From positions 1-11,783 of the forward strand of contig RFXC01000135.1 of the NCBI GenBank assembly GCA_009921765.1: DNA of 11,783 nucleotides, written 5' to 3'. Shown here one piece after another: positions 1 to 8,711 of the stretch. The translations under genes and the position numbers were made by a program. The notes beneath the pieces were generated by a model that did not search any database, had not been told where the DNA came from, and saw only the letters and a list, made by a program, of their open reading frames with translations. Origin of the DNA: Betaproteobacteria bacterium. GTDB lineage: Bacteria > Pseudomonadota > Gammaproteobacteria > Burkholderiales > Burkholderiaceae. Position 1 is the stretch's first letter. Every line of letters begins with the position of its first letter.

Positions 1-968
1 TCCTTGAACAGCCTGAGTGTCCTTTCCGATGCAGTGCACTCCCTTCTCGACGGTGGCGCGAGTGTCATCGCCCTCATTGGGATCACCGCGGCCGCCCGCC
101 CACCCCCGCCAAAGGCGGCACACAGCCGATCGGCGCCACGCCGCCGCGAGATCGGCGCCCGCACGCTGATGTCGAGCGCACCGTCGGCCCGCTCGCGCGC
201 CACCGCGTGTGCTCGGGTCGGATCGTCACTTGCCATCCGATTGGCAAAGGGCCCGATCACGCGGCGCGACCAGCCCGCATCGGGCAGGAGCCAGATCCGG
301 CCGGTGGCGCCCTCGCGCCAGGGCGGCAGGGCAAGCGCCTGCGCCAGATCGTCACGGCGACGTCGATCGAGCGCATGAAGCACCGGCTCGGCGGCCAGGG
401 CATCGAGTGGGTCGCGATGTCTTGCGAGAAGCCGATAGAGCTCAGCCGGTGCAATCAGGCAATCCGAGTCATGGTCGCCGTAGGCGTTGTAATTGACCGA
501 CTCGCCAAGGGTCTTCAGGGCCTCGCAGGTTTCCGAATCAAAACCGGCACGTGCCGCGAGCGCCTGCGCGCTCGAAGCGAGGTTGTCGCCCCAGGCCGCA
601 GCCGCAGCCCAGGCGCTGAAGCGTCCGCCCAGGTAGCGGTCCACGATCAGGCTCGTGCACTGCGAAGGATCGGTATCGATCCAGGCGGCCAGACCTGGAT
701 GGTCAAAGCGGCGCTCGGCCGAGTGGTGATCGAAGTAGCGCACCGTGGCACCCGCGGCAAGAAGCCGGGACAGCGCCGCCACATTTCGATCGATCGAAAT
801 ATCACAGACGGTGATCTGGTCACCGCTTTGCGCAGCAACGCGCTCGAGAAGCGCGATCTCGTGCTTTCGACCGGTAAAGAGCGTTGCCGGCCCGGGCTCA
901 GCCAGGCGCAGCTGCACCATTGCAAACAGCCCGTCGGCGTCGCCATTACAGACATCGATCAAGGCCAT
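1..968 (-). CDS. DHH-family phosphoesterase (3' end outside window)
   Basis: An open frame read on the minus strand from an ATG at 966-968 stays open for 322 codons to the left edge, so the C-terminus is missing. DHH motifs appear in order: NGDADG (residues 8-13), VCDIS with Asp55, the DHH triplet (80-82), and WGDN (126-129). Near the end comes the glycine-rich DHHA1-type motif FGGGGRAAA (about 286-294), with Arg where many relatives have His. The family comprises metal-dependent phosphodiesterases or phosphatases related to RecJ and nanoRNases. The short length (about 330 aa expected) fits the stand-alone cytoplasmic branch, and the substrate cannot be read. A strong Shine-Dalgarno (GGAGGAG, plus-strand 979-985) lies 10 nt upstream of the ATG. 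The gene diverges from the PRPP synthetase gene across 104 bp. The long plus-strand frame over the same DNA shows no family motifs and is a shadow. The last about 30 residues fit the family less well, so a shift near the edge cannot be excluded. Confidence 0.87.
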   Translation of the reverse strand, partial: MALIDVCNGDADGLFAMVQLRLAEPGPATLFTGRKHEIALLERVAAQSGDQITVCDISIDRNVAALSRLLAAGATVRYFDHHSAERRFDHPGLAAWIDTDPSQCTSLIVDRYLGGRFSAWAAAAAWGDNLASSAQALAARAGFDSETCEALKTLGESVNYNAYGDHDSDCLIAPAELYRLLARHRDPLDALAAEPVLHALDRRRRDDLAQALALPPWREGATGRIWLLPDAGWSRRVIGPFANRMASDDPTRAHAVARERADGALDISVRAPISRRRGADRLCAAFGGGGRAAAVIPMRAMTLAPPSRRECTASERTLRLFK

Positions 969-1072
969 CGCGCAAAGTCTCCTCCGGTTGGTGGCGACAT
1001 CGTAGCGCCTTGCGCGCGCGCACACCGGATCACGGGCAAGCAGGCACGCTATGCGGCAAGGAGAGCAACGCG

Positions 1073-2158
1073 ATGAATCAAGCCCATGCCCGGATCGTAC
1101 GTGCCGATCCCGACCGTGCTCCAGACCATCCCGCCAATTCAATGCTCGTCTTCGGGCTGGACGACCCGCATTCGATGGCCGGGGTGATTGCCGCCTGCTG
1201 CGACGCCGAGGCGGGTGCGCTCGAGGTTCGCGATTTTGGCGATGGCGAATTCAAGATCCGCCCGCTCACCGACCCCCACGGCAGGCCCGTCTGCGTCGTG
1301 GCAGGCCTCTATGGTGACGCGCGGCGAAGCCCGCAGGACCGGGTCTGCATGCTGCTCTTTTTCGTGTCGGCCCTGCGCGACCATGGCGCGCGCCACGTCA
1401 CGGTGATCGCGCCGTATCTGCCCTTTGTTCGCAAGGACCGTCGCACCCAGCCGTTTGATCCGATCAGTCTCCGATATCTTGCCCAGTGGTTCGAATCGGC
1501 AGGTGTCGATACGCTTCTCACGCTCGAGCCGCACAACGTTGCCGCGTTCGACAATGCGTTCCGGATTCCCGCCCGCACGGTCTCGACGCATCGGGTGCTC
1601 CTCGCGGCCGCGCTCGAGGCGGCCGGGCAAACCGAGTTGGTGGTCGCCTCACCGGACCCGGGGGGTATCAAGCGCGCGCAGCTGTGGCGCGAGGCAGTCG
1701 AAGCGGCAAGCCATCGGCCGACCGGCTTTGCAATGCTCGACAAGCGACGTCGCGCGGGGGAGCTGGAGGGAGCGTTTGCCGTCTGTGGTGAGGTGCGCGA
1801 TGCCACCGTATTGCTGGTTGATGACGTCATTGCCACCGGCACCACCCTCGCACGCGCCAGCCGCGCGCTGTTCAGCGCCGGTGCAAGCCGCGTGATTGTT
1901 GCGGCCGCCCATGGCCAGTTCCTCGAGCGGGCGGCCGACCTGCTTGATGCCGCGGGCATCGACGCGCTGCTGGTCACCGACAGCTTGCCAAGCGCGCGAC
2001 TGGCTGGCCACCGGCTGCGCGAGCGCATGACGCTCGCGAGCGCTGCGCCTGCGCTCGCCGCGCTCCTCGCGGATCCGGCAAGCGCGCTGCCGCCGCACCG
2101 CGCCTTGAGCCGTCAGCCCGACAGCGAATCCCAACCGTCGAGCGCGGCTTCGGCATAG
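1073..2158 (+). CDS. prs: ribose-phosphate pyrophosphokinase (PRPP synthetase), divergent paralogue type
   Basis: Predicted 361-residue cytoplasmic enzyme that transfers pyrophosphate from ATP to ribose 5-phosphate, giving PRPP for nucleotide, His, Trp and NAD synthesis. Family features: FGDGEFKIRP (55-64) in the N-terminal half; PFVRKDRR (117-124), matching the ATP-binding region; LEPHN with the conserved His154; SPDPGGIKRA (193-202); the catalytic flexible-loop Lys-Arg-Arg (224-226); and the PRPP loop VDDVIATGTT (249-258). The ATG at 1073 is chosen because AAGGAG lies 9 nt upstream (1058-1063) and homology starts soon after. The frame also opens upstream at 884, but that part overlaps the divergent DHH gene and looks unrelated. 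The flexible loop is shorter than in standard PrsA, and the last about 40 residues (Ala/Ser/Pro-rich) exceed the usual about 315 aa. It is therefore probably a second PRPP synthetase rather than the essential copy (inference). Its 3' end overlaps the next gene by 46 bp, tail to tail. Confidence 0.9.
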   Translation: MNQAHARIVRADPDRAPDHPANSMLVFGLDDPHSMAGVIAACCDAEAGALEVRDFGDGEFKIRPLTDPHGRPVCVVAGLYGDARRSPQDRVCMLLFFVSALRDHGARHVTVIAPYLPFVRKDRRTQPFDPISLRYLAQWFESAGVDTLLTLEPHNVAAFDNAFRIPARTVSTHRVLLAAALEAAGQTELVVASPDPGGIKRAQLWREAVEAASHRPTGFAMLDKRRRAGELEGAFAVCGEVRDATVLLVDDVIATGTTLARASRALFSAGASRVIVAAAHGQFLERAADLLDAAGIDALLVTDSLPSARLAGHRLRERMTLASAAPALAALLADPASALPPHRALSRQPDSESQPSSAASA

Positions 2159-3273
2159 CCCAGATAGCGCAGCGTGAGTTCACGCCAATGTCGCGATCGC
2201 GGCGCCCCCGTCTCGCGCAGATGCGAGAGTGCAAGCCGGGCACGCACGAGCGCATGATGGGCGCAGTAAAAAGAGCGCAGCCGCGCGGAGGGCAGCTGCC
2301 CGGCAAGCCTGGGCGCGAGCCGCTTCGACAGCCGCTCGCCGATCCAGGCAGCGCCGGCCATCGCGCATAAAAGCGCGAGAAGACACAGCTCCTCCCAGGC
2401 GTCCAGCCGCCTGAGCATCGGATCGAACTCGAGGCGATCGATCAACTCTATCGGGTCGGTGAGGCAGACATGCTCGGGTCTCAGATCGCCGTGCGCCTCC
2501 ACCCAGGCGCCGCTCACCGCGCGCGCTGCAACCGTGCCGCGATGAGACCGCCACGCCGCATCGCAGCGATCAAGCAGCATGGCGAGCCGCGCGCGCGCCG
2601 CCTCGGGCGGGCGCGAAAGCCGATTGGCCAGGCACAGCAGCTGCCGGCGGTTACACGCCTGCTCACGATCGATGCGTGCGAGCACGCGCGCAGGCGCGAT
2701 CCGTACCAAGCGCGAGGCACCATAAAGCGTTGCCAGCCGGTCGGCCAGCCGATCGATGTCGGCGCAGGAAACCGTCCCGCGAGAAATCGCCTGATCGAGC
2801 ATGGATGCCCGAGGCAGGCGCCGCATCACGAGCGCCCAGTCAACCGGCTCGGGCGGCGTCGCGCGTATCGAGTCGTCACCCACCAATCGGACTGCCGTCC
2901 GCCCACCCGCAGGCCCCGGCCGCGGCATCGGCCATCCCGGAACCGGTGACCCGGCAGGCGCGCCCCGCTCAGACGCCAGCGCCGCCGCGTCTGCGACTGC
3001 GATCGGAAAGACCCCAAGATACACCGACGGCGACACCCGCCGATTGCAGCGCAGCTCGCTCTCCAACAGTGTGCGGCGCGCTTGCGGCTGATCGAACGCC
3101 GGCCACGCACGCCGGAGTTTGATCGCCCAGGGGCCGGCCAGCAGCACCTGCGACATCCGCGTATCGATCACCACCAGTCGCCGGCGGGGCCATGCCCGCG
3201 ACAGCGCGGCACGAAGCGGCTCCAATCCGGGCGCCGCGGGCCGTTCTGTCGCAACCATATCGCTCGTCCGCAC
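2113..3273 (-). CDS. aminoglycoside phosphotransferase-fold kinase-like protein (COG2187 type)
   Basis: A 386-residue protein of the APH/choline-kinase fold. The visible pattern matches the COG2187 group: a lysine in AIKLRR (50-55) at the ATP-binding position; ELRCNRRVSPSVYLGVFPI (about 73-91); VMRRLP (149-154); catalytic-loop HGDLRPEH with Asp263 (261-268); and IDRLEFDPMLRRLDAWEEL (about 278-296), corresponding to the metal-binding and helical region. Many relatives carry a C-terminal P-loop kinase domain. None is present here: the chain ends in helical Leu/Arg-rich sequence. The substrate is unknown, and the name does not imply antibiotic resistance. The start is uncertain: GTG at 3271-3273 has AAGG about 6 nt upstream, while an ATG at 3256-3258 (residue 6) is equally possible. 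The TGA stop at 2113 lies inside the convergent PRPP synthetase gene, and the 5' end faces the hydrolase gene across 70 bp. Confidence 0.82.
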   Translation of the reverse strand: MRTSDMVATERPAAPGLEPLRAALSRAWPRRRLVVIDTRMSQVLLAGPWAIKLRRAWPAFDQPQARRTLLESELRCNRRVSPSVYLGVFPIAVADAAALASERGAPAGSPVPGWPMPRPGPAGGRTAVRLVGDDSIRATPPEPVDWALVMRRLPRASMLDQAISRGTVSCADIDRLADRLATLYGASRLVRIAPARVLARIDREQACNRRQLLCLANRLSRPPEAARARLAMLLDRCDAAWRSHRGTVAARAVSGAWVEAHGDLRPEHVCLTDPIELIDRLEFDPMLRRLDAWEELCLLALLCAMAGAAWIGERLSKRLAPRLAGQLPSARLRSFYCAHHALVRARLALSHLRETGAPRSRHWRELTLRYLGYAEAALDGWDSLSG

Positions 3274-3343
3274 TGCACACCTTGCCAGAGGCCCCGATCG
3301 CCTGCTCCAATGGTGATCCTTTCACGTTTGAGACCCGCCTCCC

Positions 3344-4135
3344 ATGTACGCGATCAACGCTGGCCATCGAATTTTCTACACCACCGCAGGCACCCAGGGC
3401 CCCTGGGTCGTGATGTCGCATTCGCTTTGCTGCGATCACACCATGTGGGAGCCGCAGATGGAGATGCTTGCACGCAATTACCGCGTGCTTGCCTATGACA
3501 CGCGTGGCCATGGCGCGAGCGACCCGTGGAGCACGCCCTACACGCTCGATGACCTGGCCACCGAGGCGATCGCGGTGCTCGACGCCGCGGGTATCGAGCG
3601 CGCGCATTTCGTGGGCTTGTCGATGGGCGGCATGATCGGCCAGACACTGGGCTTCAGTCACCCGGGTCGCATCGCCTCACTGGTACTCGCCAACACCAGC
3701 AGCCGCTTTGCGCCCGAGATGCAGCCGGTCTGGAACGCGCGAATCGCCGCTGTGCGTCGCGATGGCATGGAAGCAGTGGTCAAGCCCACCATCGAGCGCT
3801 GGTTCACCGCACCTTTCGTTGCCGAGCGCCCGGCGCTGATCGCTCGCATCAGCCAGCAGATCCGTCGAACCTCCGTCGCGGGCTATAGCGGCTGCGCGCG
3901 CGCAATCTCCACCCTCAACCTCACTGACCGGATCGGCGCTATCGCCTGCCCGGTACTTGCCATTTCCGGGCGTCAGGACCCGAGCACCACGCTCGCCATG
4001 CACGAGGACATCGTCCGCGCCATCCCGGGCGCAGAGCTCGCGGTGCTCGATCCGGCCGCGCATCTGTCGAACTTTGAGCAGTCGCAGGCGTTCAACGATG
4101 CGCTCGCGGGTTTCCTCGCACGGGTGGCACGCTAG
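3344..4135 (+). CDS. alpha/beta hydrolase, 3-oxoadipate enol-lactonase-like
   Basis: A 263-residue single-domain alpha/beta hydrolase of typical family length with no signal peptide, so cytoplasmic. The nucleophile elbow is GLSMGG with Ser93. The likely acid is Asp212 in SGRQDPSTT, and the His is His240 in [10 protein letters not shown]. The oxyanion-hole region is [12 protein letters not shown] (24-35), followed by YDTRGHGAS (51-59). This pattern resembles PcaD and related enol-lactonases and esterases, but no protocatechuate or beta-ketoadipate genes are nearby. The substrate is therefore open, and homology to other C-C or ester hydrolases is possible. The ATG at 3344 starts immediately before the beta-strand region. 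No good Shine-Dalgarno is seen, only a weak GAGAC about 9 nt upstream. The monooxygenase gene follows in the same direction after 59 bp, so the two may be co-transcribed. Confidence 0.88.
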   Translation: MYAINAGHRIFYTTAGTQGPWVVMSHSLCCDHTMWEPQMEMLARNYRVLAYDTRGHGASDPWSTPYTLDDLATEAIAVLDAAGIERAHFVGLSMGGMIGQTLGFSHPGRIASLVLANTSSRFAPEMQPVWNARIAAVRRDGMEAVVKPTIERWFTAPFVAERPALIARISQQIRRTSVAGYSGCARAISTLNLTDRIGAIACPVLAISGRQDPSTTLAMHEDIVRAIPGAELAVLDPAAHLSNFEQSQAFNDALAGFLARVAR

Positions 4136-4194
4136 CGCGACAATGCGGTCCGGGGGCGTCTGCCCATCGTCTTTCCTCTCTGTTCGGAGTCATC

Positions 4195-5256
4195 GTGCTG
4201 AAGGCCCTGTCCGTTCTTGATCTCGTTCCCGTCCGTCAGGGCGACACGCCGCGCGAGGCATTGGCCAATGCGGCCAGCCTCATCCGTCATGTCGAGTCCC
4301 TGGGGTTCACCCGCTACTGGGTGGCCGAACATCACAACATGACCGGCATCGCGAGTGCGGCCACGTCGGTGGTAATCGGTCATCTGGCAGCAGCCACCAG
4401 CACGATCCGTGTGGGCTCGGGCGGGGTCATGCTGCCCAACCACTCGCCGCTCGTGATTGCCGAGCAGTTCGGCACGCTTGAGTCGCTCTTTCCCGGGCGA
4501 ATCGATCTTGGGCTCGGCCGCGCACCCGGCACCGACATGGAAACGCTCTACGCCATGCGGCGTGATGCCAATTCGGCTGACCGCTTCCCCGATGACATCG
4601 CCGAACTCGCCCAGCTGCTCGGACCGCTTGAGCCGGGGCAGCGTGTGCGGGCGGTGCCCGGCATGGGCACCCAGGTGCCGCTCTTCATCCTGGGCTCAAG
4701 TCTTTATGGCGCACAGGTCGCCGCGTATTTCGGGCTGCCCTATGGCTTTGCCTCGCACTTCGCGCCCGCGGCGCTCGATCAGGCGCTCTCGGTTTACCGG
4801 AGCCGCTTCCGGCCCTCGGCGAGGCTTTCCCGTCCCTGGGCGATGCCGTGTGTCAATGTGATTGCGGCCGATACCGACGCCGAGGCGCGCAAGCTCTTCA
4901 CCAGCCAGCAGCAGCGTGTACTCGAAATGATCCGCAACGACCGCGGGCAACTGCGCCCGCCCGTCGATGACATGGAGACGCTCTGGAGCGCCGCGGAAAA
5001 AGCGCAGGTGATGCGGATGCTCGAGTGCTCGATCGTGGGGTCGCTTGACACCCTCACCGAGGGGCTCAAGCGCTTCATCGATCGTACCGGTGCCGATGAA
5101 ATCATTGCTGCGGGCACCATCTTCGACCATGAGGCACGGCTCCACTCGTACGGGTTGCTTGCGCAGGCCGCGCGACGGCTCGGGTTGCCCGAGCCCAGCC
5201 GGGCACCCACTGCGGCCGAAGCCAGCGCCGAGCTCGCAGAGGCCCGCGCGGCGTAA
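4195..5256 (+). CDS. LLM class flavin-dependent oxidoreductase (luciferase-like monooxygenase)
   Basis: A 353-residue cytoplasmic protein of the bacterial-luciferase-like TIM-barrel family, which uses reduced FMN and O2 to oxygenate a substrate. Visible family signatures: [12 protein letters not shown] at the N-terminus; [10 protein letters not shown] (about 40-49); [21 protein letters not shown] (about 71-91); [17 protein letters not shown] (about 98-114); and a late segment [13 protein letters not shown] typical of the C-terminal helix. Together these match the MsnO8/YhbW-like subgroup. The GTG start at 4195 is supported by CGGAG at 4185-4189, 5 nt upstream, and by the Leu-Lys-Ala-Leu-Ser-Val start typical of the subgroup. 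The last about 20 residues are an Ala/Glu-rich tail. The substrate cannot be deduced. The gene follows the hydrolase and converges on icmF. Confidence 0.9.
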   Translation: MLKALSVLDLVPVRQGDTPREALANAASLIRHVESLGFTRYWVAEHHNMTGIASAATSVVIGHLAAATSTIRVGSGGVMLPNHSPLVIAEQFGTLESLFPGRIDLGLGRAPGTDMETLYAMRRDANSADRFPDDIAELAQLLGPLEPGQRVRAVPGMGTQVPLFILGSSLYGAQVAAYFGLPYGFASHFAPAALDQALSVYRSRFRPSARLSRPWAMPCVNVIAADTDAEARKLFTSQQQRVLEMIRNDRGQLRPPVDDMETLWSAAEKAQVMRMLECSIVGSLDTLTEGLKRFIDRTGADEIIAAGTIFDHEARLHSYGLLAQAARRLGLPEPSRAPTAAEASAELAEARAA

Positions 5257-5275
5257 GTTTCTGCGGTGAGGGTCG

Positions 5276-5293
5276 GGCCGACGCGGGTCGGCC
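5276..5293. terminator. hairpin between convergent genes, possible bidirectional terminator
   Basis: The 45-bp gap between the monooxygenase stop and the icmF stop contains a perfect 7-bp inverted repeat: GGCCGAC at 5276-5282 and GTCGGCC at 5287-5293, with a GCGG loop. It is symmetric and lies between two convergent ends, which suits a shared transcription end. There is no T-tract on either side, so it is not a textbook intrinsic terminator and function is inferred only from position. Confidence 0.45.
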
Positions 5294-5301
5294 GCACCCC
5301 C

Positions 5302-8300
5302 CTACATGCTGCGCCGGTACTGCCCGCCCACCTCGAAGAGCGTGCGCGTGATCTGACCAAGCGAGCACACGCGCACCGCGTCCATCAGCACCTCGAACAC
5401 ATTGCCGTCTTCGATCACGGTCTGACGGAGCCTGGCAAGCATGGGCCCGCTCTGGCTTTCGTGCCGCGCATGAAACTCGGCAAGGCGCTCAAGCTGTGAG
5501 CGCTTTTCCTCATCGGTCGATCGGGCCAGCTCGAGCTTTTCGGGAATGGGGTCGCCATGCGGATTGCGAAACGTGTTCACGCCAATCACCGGATACTCAC
5601 CGGTGTGCTTGAGCATCTCGTAATGCATGCTCTCGTCCTGAATGCGACCGCGCTGGTAGCCAGTTTCCATCGCGCCCAGCACGCCGCCCCGCTCGCTCAG
5701 TCGCTCGAACTCGGCAAGCACCGCCTCTTCCACCAGTTCGGTCAGTTCATCGATCACAAAGCTGCCCTGGTTGGGGTTCTCGTTTTTCGCCAGGCCCCAC
5801 TCGCGGTTGATGATGAGCTGAATCGCCATGGCGCGACGCACGCTTTCCTCGGTGGGTGTGGTGATCGCCTCGTCGTAGGCATTGGTGTGCAGGCTGTTCG
5901 CGTTGTCATAGGTGGCAATGAGCGCCTGCAGGGTGGTGCGGATGTCGTTGAACGCGATTTCCTGCGCGTGCAGCGACCGCCCGCTCGTCTGGCAGTGATA
6001 CTTGAGCTTCTGGCTACGATCGTTTGCGCCATAACGCTCGCGCATGGCCACCGCCCAGATCCGGCGTGCCACCCGGCCGAGCACCGTGTATTCCGGGTCC
6101 ATGCCGTTTGAGAAGAAGAACGACAGGTTGGGCGCGAAATCGTCAATCTTCATGCCACGCGCAAGGTACGCCTCCACGAAGGTAAAGCCGTTCGAGAGTG
6201 TGAAGGCAAGCTGGCTGATCGGGTTCGCACCCGCCTCGGCAATGTGATAGCCCGAAATCGATACCGAATAGAAATTGCGGACATCGTGGCGGACGAAATA
6301 TTCCTGGATGTCGCCCATCACCTTGAGACTGAACTCGGTGGAGAAGATGCAGGTGTTCTGCCCCTGGTCTTCCTTCAGGATGTCGGCCTGCACCGTGCCG
6401 CGTACCGTGGCGAGCGTGCGGGCGCGAATGGTCGCGGCCTCATCCGAGTTGGGCGCACGGCCCTGCTCTTTTTCGAAGCGCTCGATGTTCTGGTCGATGG
6501 CGGTGTTCATGAACATCGCAAGAATCGAGGGCGCGGGTCCGTTGATGGTCATCGACACGCTGGTCGAGGGCTCGCACAGGTCAAAGCCCGAATAGAGCAC
6601 CTTCATGTCATCGAGCGTTGCGATCGACACGCCCGAGTTGCCCACCTTGCCGTAGATGTCGGGCCGCAGATCGGGGTCGTGCCCATAGAGCGTGACCGAA
6701 TCGAACGCGGTCGACAGGCGCTTGGCGGGCATGCCCTCGGAGAGCATCTTGAAGCGGCGATTGGTGCGAAACGGATCGCCCTCGCCCGCGAACATGCGGG
6801 TGGGGTCCTCACCCTCGCGCTTGAACGCAAACACCCCCGCGGTATAGGGGAACGCGCCGGGAACGTTTTCGAGCAGCAGCCACCGCAGGAGCTCCCCATG
6901 GTCTTCATAGCGCGGCAGCGACACCTTCGGAATGCGCGTGCCCGAGAGCGACCGGGTCGCAATAGCAGTGCGCTGCTCGCGGTCGCGCACCTTCACCACG
7001 AACTCGTCGGCACTATAGGCACGCAGCGTCTCTGGCCAGCTCGCAAGAAGCTTGAGGCACGCCGCCGGCAGCTTCTCTTCGCGCGCCGTCGCCAGCGCTT
7101 CGAGCGCCTCGCGAGCCTTGTTCTTGTCGGGATTGGCTTCGAGCAGCATCCGCTTTGACTCGCGCAACTGCTGCACTTCGCGGGCAATACGGCTTTGCGC
7201 GAGCGCCTGCGCCTTGTAACCCCGTACGGTATCGGCGATGTCAGCGAGATAGCGCACGCGCGGACCTGGCACGATCACCGACTGCCTGGACGAATATCGG
7301 ATGTTCTGCACCGGCAGTCGTCCGGGCGTATCGCCCGCGGGCAGCCCAAGCTCGGTGAGTTTGGGCAGCATTGCCTGGTAGAGCGCGGTGACCCCATCGT
7401 CGTTGAAGCGCGAGGCTTGCGTGCCATAGACGGGCATCTCTTCGGCGCGCCGATTCCATTGCTCGCGATTGCGCTGGTACTGCTTGGCGACATCGCGCAG
7501 CGCATCCATCGCGCCCTTGCGATCAAATTTGTTGATCGCAACAAAGTCGGCAAAGTCGAGCATGTCGATTTTTTCGAGCTGACTGGCTGCGCCAAACTCG
7601 GGCGTCATCACATAAAGCGAGGCATCGACCAGCGGCACGATTGCCGCATCGCCCTGCCCGATACCCGAGGTTTCAACCACCACCAGATCAAAGCCCGCCA
7701 CTTTGCAGGCAGCAATCGCATCGGGCAGTGCGCCGCTCACCTCGCTGCCGGCTTCGCGGGTGGCAAGCGAGCGCATGAAGATGTTGGGATGATTGATCGC
7801 ATTCATCCGGATCCGGTCACCAAGGAGCGCACCCCCTGACTTGCGGCGGGTGGGGTCCACCGAGATGACCGCGATCCGCAGCGCATCGTCGCGGTCAAGG
7901 CGAAAGCGCCGAACCAGCTCATCGGTGAGCGAGCTTTTGCCCGCGCCGCCCGTGCCGGTGATGCCCAGAGTGGGCACCTTGCGCGCATCGGCAACCTTGT
8001 GGAGTTCGGCGCGCAGGGGGGCCGGCGCGCGGCCGGCCTCGAGCGCGGTGATGAGTTGCGCGAGCACCCGGGTGTGACCGTGCACCGGCGCCCCGTGATC
8101 GGGCGCGCGGCGCGCGCAATCGACGAGCGATGCGAGCGAGGCCGGCGCAAACTCGGACAGATCGCGATCGCAGCGGCTGATCATGTCGCCGATCATGCCC
8201 TGCAGCCCCAGCCGCTGGCCGTCTTCGGGCGAGTAGATGCGCGCGACGCCGTAATCGTGAAGCTCACGGATTTCAGCCGGCACGATCACCCCGCCGCCGC

Positions 8301-8616
8301 CGCCAAACAGCTTGATATGCGAGGCGCCTTGCGCGGCGAGCAGATCGATCATGTACTTGAAAAACTCGACATGGCCGCCCTGATACGACGAGACCGCGAT
8401 GCCATGCGCGTCTTCCTGGAGCGCGCAGTTCACGATCTCCTGCACCGAGCGGTTGTGTCCCAGATGGATCACCTCGCAGCCCATGGACTGCAGGATGCGA
8501 CGCATGATGTTGATCGAGGCATCGTGGCCGTCAAACAGCGAGGCGGCGGTAACGAACCGCACCTTGTTGGTCGCGCGATATTGCGCGAGCCGGGCACTTT
8601 CGGAGAGGTCGGACAT
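5302..8616 (-). CDS. icmF: fused isobutyryl-CoA mutase IcmF (B12-binding + G-protein chaperone + mutase)
   Basis: A 1104-residue adenosylcobalamin enzyme predicted to interconvert isobutyryl-CoA and n-butyryl-CoA in the cytoplasm, linking valine and fatty acid metabolism. Domains in order: B12-binding (about 20-150) with DGHD and the axial His31, then SSYQGG and FGGGGGV; a MeaI/ArgK-type GTPase (about 215-420) with P-loop GTGGAGKSS (221-229), ETSGIGQGD (315-323) and NKFD (362-365); a linker; and the mutase barrel (about 570-1100). Phe596 in TAGVF and Gln753 in GQNTCIF sit where methylmalonyl-CoA mutase has Tyr and Arg; this Phe/Gln pair marks IcmF. SGYH with His791 is the conserved active-site His. 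The length matches known IcmF (about 1090 aa). The ATG at 8614-8616 has CAGGA 6 nt upstream, and a sigma70-like promoter with a palindromic operator lies 67-95 bp upstream. Relatives such as pivalyl-CoA mutase differ at the two specificity residues. Confidence 0.95.
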   Translation of the reverse strand: MSDLSESARLAQYRATNKVRFVTAASLFDGHDASINIMRRILQSMGCEVIHLGHNRSVQEIVNCALQEDAHGIAVSSYQGGHVEFFKYMIDLLAAQGASHIKLFGGGGGVIVPAEIRELHDYGVARIYSPEDGQRLGLQGMIGDMISRCDRDLSEFAPASLASLVDCARRAPDHGAPVHGHTRVLAQLITALEAGRAPAPLRAELHKVADARKVPTLGITGTGGAGKSSLTDELVRRFRLDRDDALRIAVISVDPTRRKSGGALLGDRIRMNAINHPNIFMRSLATREAGSEVSGALPDAIAACKVAGFDLVVVETSGIGQGDAAIVPLVDASLYVMTPEFGAASQLEKIDMLDFADFVAINKFDRKGAMDALRDVAKQYQRNREQWNRRAEEMPVYGTQASRFNDDGVTALYQAMLPKLTELGLPAGDTPGRLPVQNIRYSSRQSVIVPGPRVRYLADIADTVRGYKAQALAQSRIAREVQQLRESKRMLLEANPDKNKAREALEALATAREEKLPAACLKLLASWPETLRAYSADEFVVKVRDREQRTAIATRSLSGTRIPKVSLPRYEDHGELLRWLLLENVPGAFPYTAGVFAFKREGEDPTRMFAGEGDPFRTNRRFKMLSEGMPAKRLSTAFDSVTLYGHDPDLRPDIYGKVGNSGVSIATLDDMKVLYSGFDLCEPSTSVSMTINGPAPSILAMFMNTAIDQNIERFEKEQGRAPNSDEAATIRARTLATVRGTVQADILKEDQGQNTCIFSTEFSLKVMGDIQEYFVRHDVRNFYSVSISGYHIAEAGANPISQLAFTLSNGFTFVEAYLARGMKIDDFAPNLSFFFSNGMDPEYTVLGRVARRIWAVAMRERYGANDRSQKLKYHCQTSGRSLHAQEIAFNDIRTTLQALIATYDNANSLHTNAYDEAITTPTEESVRRAMAIQLIINREWGLAKNENPNQGSFVIDELTELVEEAVLAEFERLSERGGVLGAMETGYQRGRIQDESMHYEMLKHTGEYPVIGVNTFRNPHGDPIPEKLELARSTDEEKRSQLERLAEFHARHESQSGPMLARLRQTVIEDGNVFEVLMDAVRVCSLGQITRTLFEVGGQYRRSM

Positions 8617-8682
8617 GGCGGATCCTGCGAGCGGCGAGCGGGGGCCGAACCGGAGGCGACCCGCGAGCGAAAGGGGACCTGA

Positions 8683-8711
8683 AATCTAATTGACGTTAAC
8701 GTAAACGTCAA
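8683..8711 (-). promoter_or_regulatory. sigma70-like promoter for icmF
   Basis: Read on the minus strand: TTGACG (8711-8706) as a -35 with 5 of 6 consensus bases, a 17-nt spacer, then TAGATT (8688-8683) as a -10 with 4 of 6. Transcription would begin about 60 bp before the icmF ATG at 8616. The -35 overlaps the stop codon (8708-8710) of the upstream Rhs gene, which suggests icmF has its own promoter rather than relying on readthrough. The call rests on motif match and position only. Confidence 0.5.
8690..8711. promoter_or_regulatory. 22-bp palindromic operator, possibly LiuR/MerR-type
   Basis: TTGACGTT (8690-8697) and AACGTCAA (8704-8711) are perfect inverted arms. Extending inward, 10 of 11 half-site positions pair about a centre between 8700 and 8701. 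The site overlaps the -35 and fills the spacer of the icmF promoter, the arrangement used by MerR-family regulators. As I remember it, the LiuR motif of proteobacterial branched-chain amino acid and acyl-CoA regulons is a similar ACGT-containing palindrome, which would fit an IcmF target. A TetR-type repressor is the main alternative. No regulator gene is in the window. Confidence 0.6.

Noticed and set aside
1010..1024. Alternating CG tract between the DHH and prs genes as a Z-DNA or regulatory element
   Set aside because: Short CG-alternating runs are common in DNA this GC-rich, and no promoter boxes or repeats accompany it.
207..1076. 289-codon plus-strand open frame opposite the DHH gene
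   Set aside because: It has no recognisable motifs and an Arg/Ala/Gly-rich composition typical of GC-rich shadow frames. The minus strand carries the ordered DHH motifs and a strong Shine-Dalgarno.
6244..7158. 304-codon plus-strand open frame inside icmF
   Set aside because: It lies fully within the conserved mutase domain on the other strand, is His/Arg-rich and has no family signature.
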